Position numbers and translations under genes: made by a program. From Methylobacterium sp. E-005 (GTDB lineage Bacteria; Pseudomonadota; Alphaproteobacteria; Rhizobiales; Beijerinckiaceae): a stretch of DNA of 64,000 nucleotides. Below, piece after piece: positions 15,610 through 23,953 of this stretch; within the stretch, counting starts at the first letter, position 1, and each line of letters starts with the position of its first letter. The DNA lies in contig NZ_JAKSYG010000153.1 in assembly GCF_022829725.1 (NCBI RefSeq), positions 1 through 64,000 on the forward strand. Direction: 5' to 3'. The notes beneath the pieces were generated by a model, which was not told the origin of the DNA, searched no databases, and worked only from the letters and a program-made list of their open reading frames with translations.

Positions 15610-18307
15610 CAGAGCCTCCGTCGAACACTGATGCCGTGATCACATAAACTCTGAGAGTGGCACCGCCCGGGGTACGCTCTGACCGCTGCAGCCTGCTGTT
15701 CGGATCGCGCTTCAGCATCCCACGCTCGGCCAGGATCTTCGCGGTGGCTACCGGATCCAAACCGGTGCAGACCTCCGACTTCCACATCTCGGGTAGGACG
15801 AGCCAGACACGACCGTCGCCGTGACCGCGGCGCCAGCCGGCGCGGTTCGGGACCGGACGGGCGTCGGTATCGTCCACCGATTCGAAGCGGCTCTCGCCGT
15901 GCGCCTCGAAGAACCGGCGGACTTGGGCGATGGCTTCACGAACCTCAGCAGGCTCTGTACCGCCGCGCGAACCGATCCAGTCTGCCAGCGCCCGCGCCGC
16001 GGAGGCCTCAGCCTCACCCTCCTCCCACGGCACAACGTTGAAGGTGCGGGCCAACTCGCCCGCCGCAGCGATCATGCCGAGCCGCGCGGCAGCCCGCCGA
16101 ATCTGTCCATCTGCGTCGGCCGGCGCGTGCTCCAAGACGAAGCTATCCACGAGGTCGACGACGAGGGTCCGAGCTTCTTCCTGGCCCATGTCCATCAGGG
16201 CGCGGACGAAGGCCGGTCCGGCCTCGCCGTAAGCCGACAGGGCGGCCTTCTGCAGGGATTCGGCAAGCCGGGCAGGATCCCCCTCTGGCCCGGCGTGGTC
16301 GAACAGGCCGAAGCCGCGTCCAGCATCGGCGGGGACATCGAGCAGACGCACCGCCTGACCCGCGTAGGCCTTGCGCTGTTTGTCCTCGGCGATCTTCGCC
16401 GCCATCGGTAGCTCGCCGGTCGAGAGCGTCAGCACCCGCCATGTCATCGGCGCGCGCATTGAGCCGTCCCGGGCGGAGCGGCCCTTACCGACACCGGAGG
16501 CCAACTGGTAGACGGCCGCCGCCGCATCCCGACCTTCCGCTACCCCGATCTCGTCGAGGCACAACAGGGTGTCGGTGACGATCGCCGCGGTGGCCTCCTG
16601 CGCGTTGGCCGTCGCCCGCCAGGACCGAACGAACCCGGGATCGGAAGCGCCACGGCCCCAGACGCTCGCCGCCGCCTTCAAAGCTGTGGTTTTTCCGCGG
16701 CTGGACTGGCCGTAGAGATTCACCCCACCGCCCTCGCCGCCGACGAGATCGACGAGCGGCCCCGCAAAGGCGGTCGCCAACGCCAGGATGAGGCGACCGT
16801 GCCCAGCAGTCAGCCGGCCGACGCTATCGCGCCAGCCCTGCAGCGTACCCCGCCGGGAGTATGGTGCCGCGGCCGCGCCGGTCAGGATCACCGTCTCTGT
16901 CTCGGGCTGGCCGATCACCGCATCCGGCAGCACGAACACCCGCTGCTCGCCGATCAGATGCCAGCCCGTGCGATTCACCGTGGTGACGCGGGCCTTCACC
17001 GTCACGCGGTTCAGGTATTCGCAGAGCTGCGCACGACCCCCGCGGCTGACGACAAGGCCGCGTGATGCGAGGTCGGCGGCGAGCGCTCCGAGGTCGCCGT
17101 GGAGTGCGGCATCCGGCACGGCATGTTCGTGACGGCGGCCATCCGGATCGCGCCAGCGCAACCAGCGCGCCCAGCCGTAGCCGTGCGGATCGCGAGCGCG
17201 CCCGATCACCTCGAAGGCTGCCGATACCCACACGGTTTCGGTGGTGGCACTCTCGCCCCTGCCTTTGACGATCTCGGCGATCAGACCGCCAGAGTTCATG
17301 GAGTAGCTATCGAAGGAGATGTAGGCCGGTGCGGCCTCCACCGGGTCGACATGCTGAAGCACCAGGGCAGCGAGTGCCTCGGGCTGCCAGCCGTCCTCGT
17401 CGAGGCCATTGGCGGCGTCCCACCCCTCGGGCGGCTGACGCTCCTCACCGGTGGGTGTGGCCGCAGCAACCCGCATGGCGTCGACCGTGGTGACCGTGCC
17501 GGCACCGACCGCGGCCAACTCACGCTCAACGTCGAGGGCGTAGCCGAGGCCGGGTGCGTCGTTGTCCGGCCAGATCATTACCTGCTTGCCAGCGAGCGGC
17601 GTCCAGTCCGCGGACTTAGCCGCCTTGGCCCCGCCGGGGCTGGTCACCACCACGCTGTTCGGGAACACGTCCTGCGCGGCGTCGGCGGCCTTCTCGCCCT
17701 CACACACGATGACGGATGCGTTCGGGCGAGCGGCGAGCTTATCGCGGCCGTAGAGAGGGCGTGGCTTAGGCCAAGACTTGGTGAGCCAGGACGGCCCGTC
17801 CGGCGTCTGCCACAGGGTCGTGGGCAGGAAGGTCTTGCCGTCGACTGTCTCAAACCGAGCGATGTAGCCGAGATCGCGGCCCTCACCGTCACGATAGGTA
17901 TAGACCGCCACCGGCTCGCCGAGCTTAGGCGAGCGGAAGTTGTTGGGGCGCTTCCCGATCGGGATCGGCAGGACGATCGTCGCCGCGGCCGGATCACCCA
18001 CCTGCTCAGGCTGCGCGGCTCCAGCGGCACCTTGCTGCCGCACCCGCACCGAGCTGCGCTTAATGCCGGAATCGTCATTGACGCTCTTCGGCTCCCACGG
18101 CGGCAAACCGATCTTCGAGCGGGCGTAGTCCTTGCACAGTAACTTACCGTCATTGGCGAAGCTGTCGACCGTGATGTCGGATCCGTCGTCGGTAAGCCAG
18201 ACCGTCAAGGACCGATCTGCTGGGGAGTGCCCAGGACCAGGTGCACGAACCTTGTTCCCGCGAACCTCGCCGCCGAGGGCGCGAGCGATACCGTCGAGGC
18301 TCAGCAT
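15599..18307 (-). CDS. TOPRIM/DUF927 primase-helicase-like phage replication protein
   Basis: A 902-residue protein that should prime and/or unwind DNA in replication of the element. ATG at 18307 (MLSLDGIARALGG) overlaps the upstream gene by seven bases; the longer frame is Arg/Pro-rich and rejected. A TOPRIM-like region has VIVCEGEKAADAA near residue 200 and IWPDNDAPG near 245. The DUF927 ATPase region has the Walker A segment LYGQSSRGKTT near 535 and a Walker B LLCLDEIG near 575. The architecture is common in prophages and integrative elements of proteobacteria. The gene appears intact. Confidence 0.88.
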   Translation of the reverse strand: MLSLDGIARALGGEVRGNKVRAPGPGHSPADRSLTVWLTDDGSDITVDSFANDGKLLCKDYARSKIGLPPWEPKSVNDDSGIKRSSVRVRQQGAAGAAQPEQVGDPAAATIVLPIPIGKRPNNFRSPKLGEPVAVYTYRDGEGRDLGYIARFETVDGKTFLPTTLWQTPDGPSWLTKSWPKPRPLYGRDKLAARPNASVIVCEGEKAADAAQDVFPNSVVVTSPGGAKAAKSADWTPLAGKQVMIWPDNDAPGLGYALDVERELAAVGAGTVTTVDAMRVAAATPTGEERQPPEGWDAANGLDEDGWQPEALAALVLQHVDPVEAAPAYISFDSYSMNSGGLIAEIVKGRGESATTETVWVSAAFEVIGRARDPHGYGWARWLRWRDPDGRRHEHAVPDAALHGDLGALAADLASRGLVVSRGGRAQLCEYLNRVTVKARVTTVNRTGWHLIGEQRVFVLPDAVIGQPETETVILTGAAAAPYSRRGTLQGWRDSVGRLTAGHGRLILALATAFAGPLVDLVGGEGGGVNLYGQSSRGKTTALKAAASVWGRGASDPGFVRSWRATANAQEATAAIVTDTLLCLDEIGVAEGRDAAAAVYQLASGVGKGRSARDGSMRAPMTWRVLTLSTGELPMAAKIAEDKQRKAYAGQAVRLLDVPADAGRGFGLFDHAGPEGDPARLAESLQKAALSAYGEAGPAFVRALMDMGQEEARTLVVDLVDSFVLEHAPADADGQIRRAAARLGMIAAAGELARTFNVVPWEEGEAEASAARALADWIGSRGGTEPAEVREAIAQVRRFFEAHGESRFESVDDTDARPVPNRAGWRRGHGDGRVWLVLPEMWKSEVCTGLDPVATAKILAERGMLKRDPNSRLQRSERTPGGATLRVYVITASVFDGGSDAP

Positions 18308-18546
18308 GATGTGCCGCCCTCCTGTGCTTGGATGAGAGCTTGGATGAGTTCGGGCAGGCGATCGCGACCGAGGCACACGCCGCGCTTGGTCGGCATCGGC
18401 TCTCCGTGCGTACCGATCAGCCGGGCGAAGGTCCGGATGTCGACGAGGTCGAACCCGTTGAAGGTGGTCAGGCTGACCCTGACCTCCTCCACGTTGTTCT
18501 TCTTCACGGTCGCGATGAGAGAGGGGGCGCTCATGCGCGCCTCCAA
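18301..18546 (-). CDS. PC4/p15-like transcriptional coactivator family protein
   Basis: An 81-residue protein in the PC4 (p15) family of small ssDNA-binding proteins. The segment KKNNVEEVRVSLTTFNGFDLVDIRTF, followed by PTKRGVCLGRDRLPELIQAL, matches the PC4 fold: four strands with a K-G-hydrophobic turn, then a helix. Phage and bacterial PC4 proteins bind single-stranded DNA and often sit in replication operons, as here, just before the primase-helicase. Start could be 18546 (MEARMSAP) or 18534 (MSAPSLI). Confidence 0.8.
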   Translation of the reverse strand: MEARMSAPSLIATVKKNNVEEVRVSLTTFNGFDLVDIRTFARLIGTHGEPMPTKRGVCLGRDRLPELIQALIQAQEGGTSC

Positions 18547-18737
18547 GTCTCAGGCAACTCGAAGGCGTGAGCCGCGATGACTGCGGCGACGGCTGGGCTG
18601 CATTTCAGGCGCGCGGTGATCCGGCGCGCTTGAAGGTCGACGTGGGGTGCTGTATCTCTGAGATCGTCAGCCGCCAAGCAGACATTTCCCAGAGCCCTCG
18701 GCGTTCCCGCGCCGGGGGTTCTGACGTTGTAAGTCAA
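18531..18737 (-). CDS. Small hypothetical protein of the early prophage operon
   Basis: A 68-residue frame with TTG start at 18737, preceded by GGAGG with a 9-base gap. The gap includes the stop of the AlpA-like gene. The product (LTYNVRTPGAGTPRALGNVC..., then ARLKCSPAVAAVIAAHAFELPETWR) overlaps the PC4-like gene by 16 bases. Reading frame, ribosome site and operon spacing support it; the family is unknown. A longer ATG frame to 18815 would overlap the AlpA gene heavily and is less likely. Confidence 0.5.
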   Translation of the reverse strand: MTYNVRTPGAGTPRALGNVCLAADDLRDTAPHVDLQARRITARLKCSPAVAAVIAAHAFELPETWRRA

Positions 18738-18738
18738 T

Positions 18739-18954
18739 CTATGCGGCCTCCATCTTGGTGGCCTGCCGAGCCTCGAAGGCTTGCAGGTCGGCCAGCCGCC
18801 AGTAGCGGCGCCCATTGATGCGGATCGGCTGCGGAAAGCAGAGCTTGGGGTCGGCCAACCATCGAAAGATCGTCATGTCCGATACACTGTAGCGTGCGCG
18901 GGTGGCGGTAGCCGGCAGCAGGTCTTCGTTAGATTTCTGGACAGCAAGAGGCAT
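18739..18954 (-). CDS. AlpA-like helix-turn-helix regulator/excisionase
   Basis: A 71-residue protein with the AlpA/excisionase winged-helix pattern RYSVSDMTIFRWLADPKLCFPQPIRINGRRYWRLADLQAFEA. In P4-type elements AlpA proteins switch on integrase expression or aid excision. It heads the minus-strand early operon (through the PC4-like and primase-helicase genes). The integrase and a cargo gene lie upstream in the same direction after a gap of about 100 bases. Confidence 0.85.
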   Translation of the reverse strand: MPLAVQKSNEDLLPATATRARYSVSDMTIFRWLADPKLCFPQPIRINGRRYWRLADLQAFEARQATKMEAA

Positions 18955-19054
18955 TGCGTGGCTCCTTGTTGGAACACGCTCAGTGTGGTCGTTTGTTTGA
19001 CGAAGTCATTGAATTTGAATGCAGCCTACAAATCTCTGCATTCCACTACACCAT

Positions 19055-19828
19055 TCAGGAGAGCTTCTTTCGGTCGGCATTGTAAAGGTTTGCAACGCGC
19101 CGGGCTCGACTCTCAGGAGTACCTTCGCCGGCGATCTTGTCAGCGATTTTTAAAGCGGCGCCGAAAGCTCCTTGAGCTTTGCCAGCTTCGAGTATGTTCT
19201 TTATCTCGTCGAATAATTTCCGGTCCAGCTTGGCGAAGCCAGTGCCGGGGCCTCGGCCTTTAGTTTTAGCGGCTTTCGCTACAACTGAATTTTCGTTAGT
19301 AAGAGATAAGCCGTTGAGAAACAGGGCAGCCATCTTTGGAACAAGATACTCGTAGTTAGGATCAGCTAGAAGCCAGCAGGTCATCGCTCGTCGATCAACT
19401 TCTATTTTGCCTCCCAATATAAAGCGCGAAAAATCACTGTTCTCGAAAAGGCCGCTGCACAGGGGCGATGTGTCGCCGTGCAGCCATATCTCCCCCCTTT
19501 TCGCGGCATCAATAATTGCTCGATAGATGGGCCTTTCGAATGCGCGGTTAATGAAAGCCAGTCTGAGGTCTCTGTCGGAGCGCCCCTCAAGGTTATTTTT
19601 TGCGTTGTGTGCTGCAAGCAATTCCACAAATGAACCCAAATCTTCATGTTCACCAGTCAGCCAGTATTCCCAATATCTTTGGCCGGTAGGGTCATCAAAA
19701 TACTTTTCTAATAGCGCTTTTTCTGTAATGTTTGTACCATGCAACAGCTTCAGGGAATTTTTTAATTCTGCTTTGAAGGCGCGTCTGCGCTGGTCAGGAG
19801 GAAGGCTGAGAAATGACTGCTTAGGCAT
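19055..19828 (-). CDS. Hypothetical protein, probable island cargo gene
   Basis: This 257-residue protein (MPKQSFLSLPPDQRRRAFKAEL) belongs to no family I recognise. It appears soluble and alpha-helical, with a long N-terminal helical part (RRAFKAELKNSLKLLHG), an aromatic segment (TGQRYWEYWLTGEHEDLGSFVELL) and a Lys-rich C-terminus. Its base composition is markedly AT-richer than all neighbours. It overlaps the integrase stop by eight bases, so it is probably transcribed with it. This place, between integrase and regulator, is often used by phages and satellites to carry defence or superinfection-exclusion genes. That role is inference. Confidence 0.7.
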   Translation of the reverse strand: MPKQSFLSLPPDQRRRAFKAELKNSLKLLHGTNITEKALLEKYFDDPTGQRYWEYWLTGEHEDLGSFVELLAAHNAKNNLEGRSDRDLRLAFINRAFERPIYRAIIDAAKRGEIWLHGDTSPLCSGLFENSDFSRFILGGKIEVDRRAMTCWLLADPNYEYLVPKMAALFLNGLSLTNENSVVAKAAKTKGRGPGTGFAKLDRKLFDEIKNILEAGKAQGAFGAALKIADKIAGEGTPESRARRVANLYNADRKKLS

Positions 19829-21062
19829 TGATTAGCCTCACAATTTGACTTGCCCACGCGTCCAGCGCTGCCCGTTTCTCGTCCAAGTACTGGTACCTGT
19901 TGTAGATGCCGGCCACGCCGCTTACGGCGCCCGTTGCGTGGTTCAGCACGGCCTCGGTGACGTGGACCGGCTGCCGAAGGCGAGCCATGCCCGTGCTGGC
20001 GGTCCGCCGCAGGTCGTGCAGCCGCCAGGGTGCGAATTCGACACCATCAGGATCGTGCCCTGCCTCAACCGCCTCCCGTCGAGCGAGGGTCAACATGGCG
20101 GCGTCGAGCCTGACCTTGTTCTTCGCGAAATTGCTCGACGCGGTTATGCCGTCGGTGGTCAGCACGAAGCCGGCCCGGCCAGCGATGCGCGGGGCGGTTG
20201 CGAGGATCTCGCACGCGGAGAAGGGGAGGGGTACTAGGTGCTCGCGGCTGTTCTTCGTCCGCGCGGACGGCAACGTCCACAGCCCATCCGCATCGACCTC
20301 GGCCCACGTCATCCGGGCGACCTCGTCGCGGCGCTGGGCGGTCAGCAGCAGGAGCTGCACGAGTGTACCGAAGGGATAGCCGACCTTCTCGGCAGCAAGC
20401 CACACGAGGCGCACCTCGGCGTCGCTCAGAACGCGCTCCCGGCTCGCCTCGGCCAGCGGCGGCTTAAGCCGGAGGAACGGGGTCGTCTCGATGACCTCGC
20501 GCTCCAGGGCCCAATTGAACAGGGCACGGGCCGCCGAGAACACGCGGTTGGTGCCGACGCCCATGCCGGCATCCGTGAGCGCGTCCGTGAGGGCGATGGC
20601 GTCCTTGCGGGTGATCTCGCCGATGCGCCGGTCGCCCCAGCGGGCGACGACGTGGTTGCGGAGTAGGGCCTCGGCCTCCGCGGCGTATCGGGGCTTGCTG
20701 TTCGGCTTCAGGTGCCGCTCGACGTACTCGGCTGCGACCGCCCGCACCGTGTCGCGCTCGGCGGCCTGGGCAGCCTCCACGGCGGCCTTCTTCTCGAGGA
20801 TCGGGTCCCGGCCACGGGCCGCCATCTGCAGCGCTTCTCGAGCGGCCGCACGCGCTGCCGACAGGTCGAACAGCGGATACGGCCCAATCGTGAACTTCCG
20901 GGTTTTGCCACCGAATCGGTAGCGCACCGCCCAGGATTTCGCGCCGCTCGGCTGCACGACCAGATAGAAGCCAGGGAGCGCGGCATCAGGGATTTCGAGC
21001 CGGCCGGCGGGCTGCGGCTTATGGCGTTCGACGCTCTGCATGGTCAGGACCTTCGCGACCAC
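19821..21062 (-). CDS. P4-type tyrosine integrase
   Basis: This 413-residue site-specific recombinase integrates and excises the element at a tRNA 3' end. The N-terminal DUF4102-like arm-binding domain (GFYLVVQPSGAKSWAVRYRFGGKTRKFTIGPYP) is followed by a SAM-like core-binding region (about 105-200) and the catalytic domain. The catalytic residues are visible: Arg244 in AQRRDE, Lys270, His339 and Arg342 in LHDLRRT, His365 in LNHATG and Tyr377 in AGIYNRY. All appear intact. It is adjacent to the tRNA-Arg fragment, as expected for an integrase next to its att site. The gene is divergent from nothing and reads leftward into the cargo gene. Confidence 0.95.
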   Translation of the reverse strand: MVAKVLTMQSVERHKPQPAGRLEIPDAALPGFYLVVQPSGAKSWAVRYRFGGKTRKFTIGPYPLFDLSAARAAAREALQMAARGRDPILEKKAAVEAAQAAERDTVRAVAAEYVERHLKPNSKPRYAAEAEALLRNHVVARWGDRRIGEITRKDAIALTDALTDAGMGVGTNRVFSAARALFNWALEREVIETTPFLRLKPPLAEASRERVLSDAEVRLVWLAAEKVGYPFGTLVQLLLLTAQRRDEVARMTWAEVDADGLWTLPSARTKNSREHLVPLPFSACEILATAPRIAGRAGFVLTTDGITASSNFAKNKVRLDAAMLTLARREAVEAGHDPDGVEFAPWRLHDLRRTASTGMARLRQPVHVTEAVLNHATGAVSGVAGIYNRYQYLDEKRAALDAWASQIVRLINA

Positions 21063-21224
21063 CAGACTTTTCCCTCCGGGTAACAGCAGGGTATCGCAAA
21101 ACGCCCGTTAAGGACCGTTCGCGGCTGTTAGCCATTGTGGGTATATCTGGCCGGAAAGCCAAGCGACGACAGTGCCTTGCGGTCGAAAATCTGATCCGGA
21201 ACGTTTGGGACTGTTATCCCCGTC

Positions 21225-21276
21225 TACCAGACTACGAATCTGGGGGTCAGAGGTTCGAATCCTTTCGGGCGCGCCA
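21225..21276 (+). other. attR: 3' fragment of a tRNA-Arg(ACG) gene
   Basis: These 52 bases equal the 3' part of a tRNA-Arg: anticodon stem CCAGA/TCTGG with loop CTACGAA (anticodon ACG), a T-arm with TTCGAAT loop and stem AGAGG/CCTTT, the 3' acceptor strand and terminal CCA. The 5' half is absent; the bases before it do not form the acceptor or D arm. A duplicated tRNA 3' end beside a P4-type integrase is the typical border of an integrated element. Because the fragment is on the plus strand, the intact gene should be at the other (left) end. Confidence 0.85.
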
Positions 21277-21860
21277 ATAAACTCAGTCTCACAGTTCGAC
21301 TCTACCGGCACAGTCGCTCGGTAAGCACCATGGCGCATGTCGGGTCGTGGGTGGCTCGAGGTTCAACAAGCTCCCCGCCCGTACGGCCGATCCAGACGCC
21401 CGGCGCGGCGTGTCGGCTGTCGCCCAAAGGAGGAAGCCGGTGGCCTGTCGGAGCCCGGCGGACGTGTGGGCAATGCCGGCTACGGGCGCTCCTCATCGTG
21501 GCGATCGGGGTCAGTCTCAGCCAGGATCGCCGACCTCAGCGCGCTCCCGAGGCTCAGGACCGGGTCCGATCCCATGGCGCGCGTGGCCGGGACGGGCCGG
21601 AGGAAGCCGGGCCGCTTCCAGGCGACTCGACCAGCCAAGCTGTCGCGTCGCGGATCCGCGCAGGCACAACAGGTGCCCACACTCCCACGCGGAACCAGAG
21701 CGCAGCGCCGGACACCGCTTGCGCGAAGGGGCGTCTGGCAGCCCGAATCCGGGGCGCCGACGCGCCGAAACGTCCTGGGTGAGGCGTTGGTGCCGGTCCG
21801 CTTCTTGCTCGCCTTTCGCCTCAGGGGTGCATTCAAGGCTACAGAACCGGGAGATCCTGT
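21277..21860. other. Intergenic region right of the att site
   Basis: These 584 GC-rich bases have several overlapping open frames on both strands but none with convincing protein composition or a ribosome-binding site. I see no tRNA, repeat or hairpin that I can name. It probably is chromosomal sequence flanking the integration site, together with remnants of the transposase-like gene that follows. Confidence 0.4.
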
Positions 21861-22223
21861 ATGCGTCGATCCCTGCACACGGACGAGGAGATCGCCTTCC
21901 TGTTGGACGAGGCCGCGCGGGGCATATCGATCGCCGATATCTGCGCGAGCGCCCATGTCTCGCTCGGCACCTTCTATCGCTGGCGCCGGCGGCTCGGCGG
22001 GCTGAAGCCCGCCGGCGTGGCCCGGCTCACGCAAGTCGAGCGGGAAAATGCCGGTCTCCGGGCCGAGGTGCAGCGGCTCCGGGCCGCTCTGCTGCTGCAC
22101 CCCCTACGGGCGGAGCCGGTGCGGCCGAGCCAGACCGGGCATGCGGGCTCGCAGTCCGGGCCGCAGCATCGCGGCGCCGATGCCTGTGTCGGCCGGTTCG
22201 CCTTCGGGCGAAGCGCGAATTGA
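21861..22223 (+). CDS. IS3/IS911 OrfA-like helix-turn-helix protein (orphan)
   Basis: A 120-residue protein. Residues 1-65 (SLHTDEEIAFLLDEAARGISIADICASAHVSLGTFYRWRRRLGGL) match the helix-turn-helix of IS3-family OrfA transposase subunits. They are followed by the leucine-zipper segment RLTQVERENAGLRAEVQRLRAALLL. The last 40 residues look non-homologous. GGGAG lies 8-12 bases before the ATG. No OrfB (DDE integrase) follows and no terminal inverted repeats were seen, so it is a decayed insertion sequence or a domesticated DNA-binding protein. Confidence 0.65.
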   Translation: MRRSLHTDEEIAFLLDEAARGISIADICASAHVSLGTFYRWRRRLGGLKPAGVARLTQVERENAGLRAEVQRLRAALLLHPLRAEPVRPSQTGHAGSQSGPQHRGADACVGRFAFGRSAN

Positions 22224-22269
22224 GGCGTCCGAGCGCGGCGCAGCCGTGTGCGACCTGTCTCCGCCCGCC

Positions 22270-23220
22270 CTATGACGCCGATGCGAGGGCAGTCTTGGGC
22301 ATGAGCATGTGCACGCCCTTGTTGCCGTCCACCGTCTGGGTGATCCGCAGGTTCCCGGCGAGCGAACACAGCATGTAGGCTTGGTTGCGGGTGAGGCTGG
22401 TCCGGGCGCAGACGAGGCGCACCATCTCGCGCACGGCCTGGCGCATCGCCTCGTCGAGGCTCTCGTGCAGGCCGATCGACATCAGGTCGGTGGGCGTCTC
22501 GGCGAAGGGCCACGCACCCGGGAGATCCTTGCGCACGGTGAGCCGGAACGTGCCGGTCAGGCCCGTCTCCAGCGCCGTGATGCAGACCTCGCCGTCGCCC
22601 TGCACGCCGTGGCCGTCGCCCGCGTAGAACCCGCCACCGGCGTTGAACACGGGCAGGTAGAGGGTCGTGCCAACTCGCAGCTCCTTGTTGTCCATGTTGC
22701 CGCCGAAGGCCCGGGGCACCGGCGTGCCGACCCGGCCCCAGGCGGCGGGCGGGGCGGTGCCCAGGATGCCGAAGAACGGGTCGAGGGGCAGCTCCGTCCC
22801 CCAGGGCAGGCGGCAGACGCCGGAGGTGGTATCGATGTCGGCGTGGACGGTCTCGTAATCGGTGAACTCGTCCGGCAGGGTTCCGAGCAGCGGCAGGATC
22901 GCCACGAAGCCCCAGTCGAGGCGGAACTTCAGATCGAGGATGTCGACCTGCAGCATGTCGCCGGGCTCGGCGCCCGCCACGTGGACCGGGCCGGTGACGA
23001 AGTGCGGGCCGGGGCCGCGCTGCAGCGTGTCGAGGGCGTGGAGCAGGTCGGCCGGCACCCGGGCCGGATCGGGGTGAAGCGACTCGCGCCCGCCCGCCGG
23101 ATGCGAGTGCAGGGTGACGGTGTCGCCCGACTGCACCGTCAGCACCGGCGGCAGGGCGGCGTCGAAATAGCCGAGCACCATCGTCTCGGGGGTGGCGGGG
23201 ATCTCGTGATGGGTCGACAT
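22270..23220 (-). CDS. Acetamidase/formamidase family protein
   Basis: A 316-residue protein of the FmdA_AmdA family, cytoplasmic hydrolases that cut formamide or acetamide to ammonia and the carboxylate. Family features seen are FGGNMDNKELRVGTTLYLPV (the conserved G-G-N-x-D), FYAGDGHGVQGDGEV (metal-site Asp/His and the G-D-G-E motif) and VTGPVHVAGAEPGDMLQVDIL. It is in the amide range by family, but shorter than FmdA at 37.4 kb. It is the last gene of the operon after the first urt-type transporter (20 bases downstream of urtE), which suggests the substrate is imported by it. Confidence 0.88.
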   Translation of the reverse strand: MSTHHEIPATPETMVLGYFDAALPPVLTVQSGDTVTLHSHPAGGRESLHPDPARVPADLLHALDTLQRGPGPHFVTGPVHVAGAEPGDMLQVDILDLKFRLDWGFVAILPLLGTLPDEFTDYETVHADIDTTSGVCRLPWGTELPLDPFFGILGTAPPAAWGRVGTPVPRAFGGNMDNKELRVGTTLYLPVFNAGGGFYAGDGHGVQGDGEVCITALETGLTGTFRLTVRKDLPGAWPFAETPTDLMSIGLHESLDEAMRQAVREMVRLVCARTSLTRNQAYMLCSLAGNLRITQTVDGNKGVHMLMPKTALASAS

Positions 23221-23239
23221 GGCGGCTCCTGTGCGGATG

Positions 23240-23953
23240 TCAGACGGCGATGTGACGGGTGAGGGCTTCGTGGCTCAGCGCCCCGGGATCGCCGCGCGCG
23301 ACGACGCTGCCGCGCGACAGCACCACCACGGTGTCGGCGACCCGGAGGGCGAAGTCGAGATACTGCTCCACGAGGAGCACGGTGATCCGGCCCTTGAGCC
23401 CGGCGATCACCGCCTCGATGGCGGCGACGATCGAGGGCTGGATGCCCTCGGTCGGCTCGTCGAGCAGGAGCGCGCGGGGCCGCGTCGCCAGCGCCCGGGC
23501 GATGGCGAGCTGCTGCTGCTGGCCGCCCGAGAGGTTGCCCCCCGGGCGATGCCAGAGGCCGCGCAGCGCCGGGAACAGGGCGACCGCCTCGTCGACCGCC
23601 CCGGTCCGCTCCAGCCCGTGGGCCCGGGCCGCCACCCGCAGGTTCTCGGCGACGGTCAGATCCGAGAAGATCTCGCGGCCCTGCGGCACGTAGGCGAGCC
23701 CCGAGCGGGCGCGCCGGTCGGGCGAGAGGCGCGTCAGGTCCGCCCCGTCGAGGGCGATCCGGCCGCGGCTTTCCGGGATCAGGCCGGTGAGGCAGCGCAG
23801 CAGCGTGGTCTTGCCGGCACCGTTGCGGCCGAGCACGGCGAGGCAGGCCCCCGGCTCGACTGCGAGGGCGACATCCCGGAGCACCTGCGCGCTGCCGTAA
23901 TGCTGGTCGAGCCCCTCGACGGCGAGGCGGGCGGGCGGCGCGGCGTGCGTCAT
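23240..23953 (-). CDS. urtE: Urea/amide ABC transporter ATP-binding protein UrtE (system 1)
   Basis: One of the two ATPases of a urea/short-chain-amide importer. ATG at 23953 (MTHAAPPARLAVEGL) overlaps the urtD stop by four bases; the longer frame is out of composition. The 237-residue product has Walker A GRNGAGKTT at 42-50, the signature LSGGQQQQL, a Walker B ending in LLLDEPTEGIQPS (the EPTEGIQPSI motif is diagnostic of UrtE), and VEQYLDFAL near the end. It is the last gene of urtABCDE and is followed by an amidase-family gene. Confidence 0.92.
   Translation of the reverse strand: MTHAAPPARLAVEGLDQHYGSAQVLRDVALAVEPGACLAVLGRNGAGKTTLLRCLTGLIPESRGRIALDGADLTRLSPDRRARSGLAYVPQGREIFSDLTVAENLRVAARAHGLERTGAVDEAVALFPALRGLWHRPGGNLSGGQQQQLAIARALATRPRALLLDEPTEGIQPSIVAAIEAVIAGLKGRITVLLVEQYLDFALRVADTVVVLSRGSVVARGDPGALSHEALTRHIAV

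Noticed and set aside
21108..21338. Minus-strand frame containing the peptide APERIRTSDPQIRSL-like sequence
   Set aside because: This peptide is the well-known false translation of a tRNA 3' end in reverse; the sequence is the tRNA-Arg fragment.
22270..23220. Calling this gene a second copy of fmdA
   Set aside because: It is about 90 residues shorter and differs in sequence; only family-level assignment is supported.
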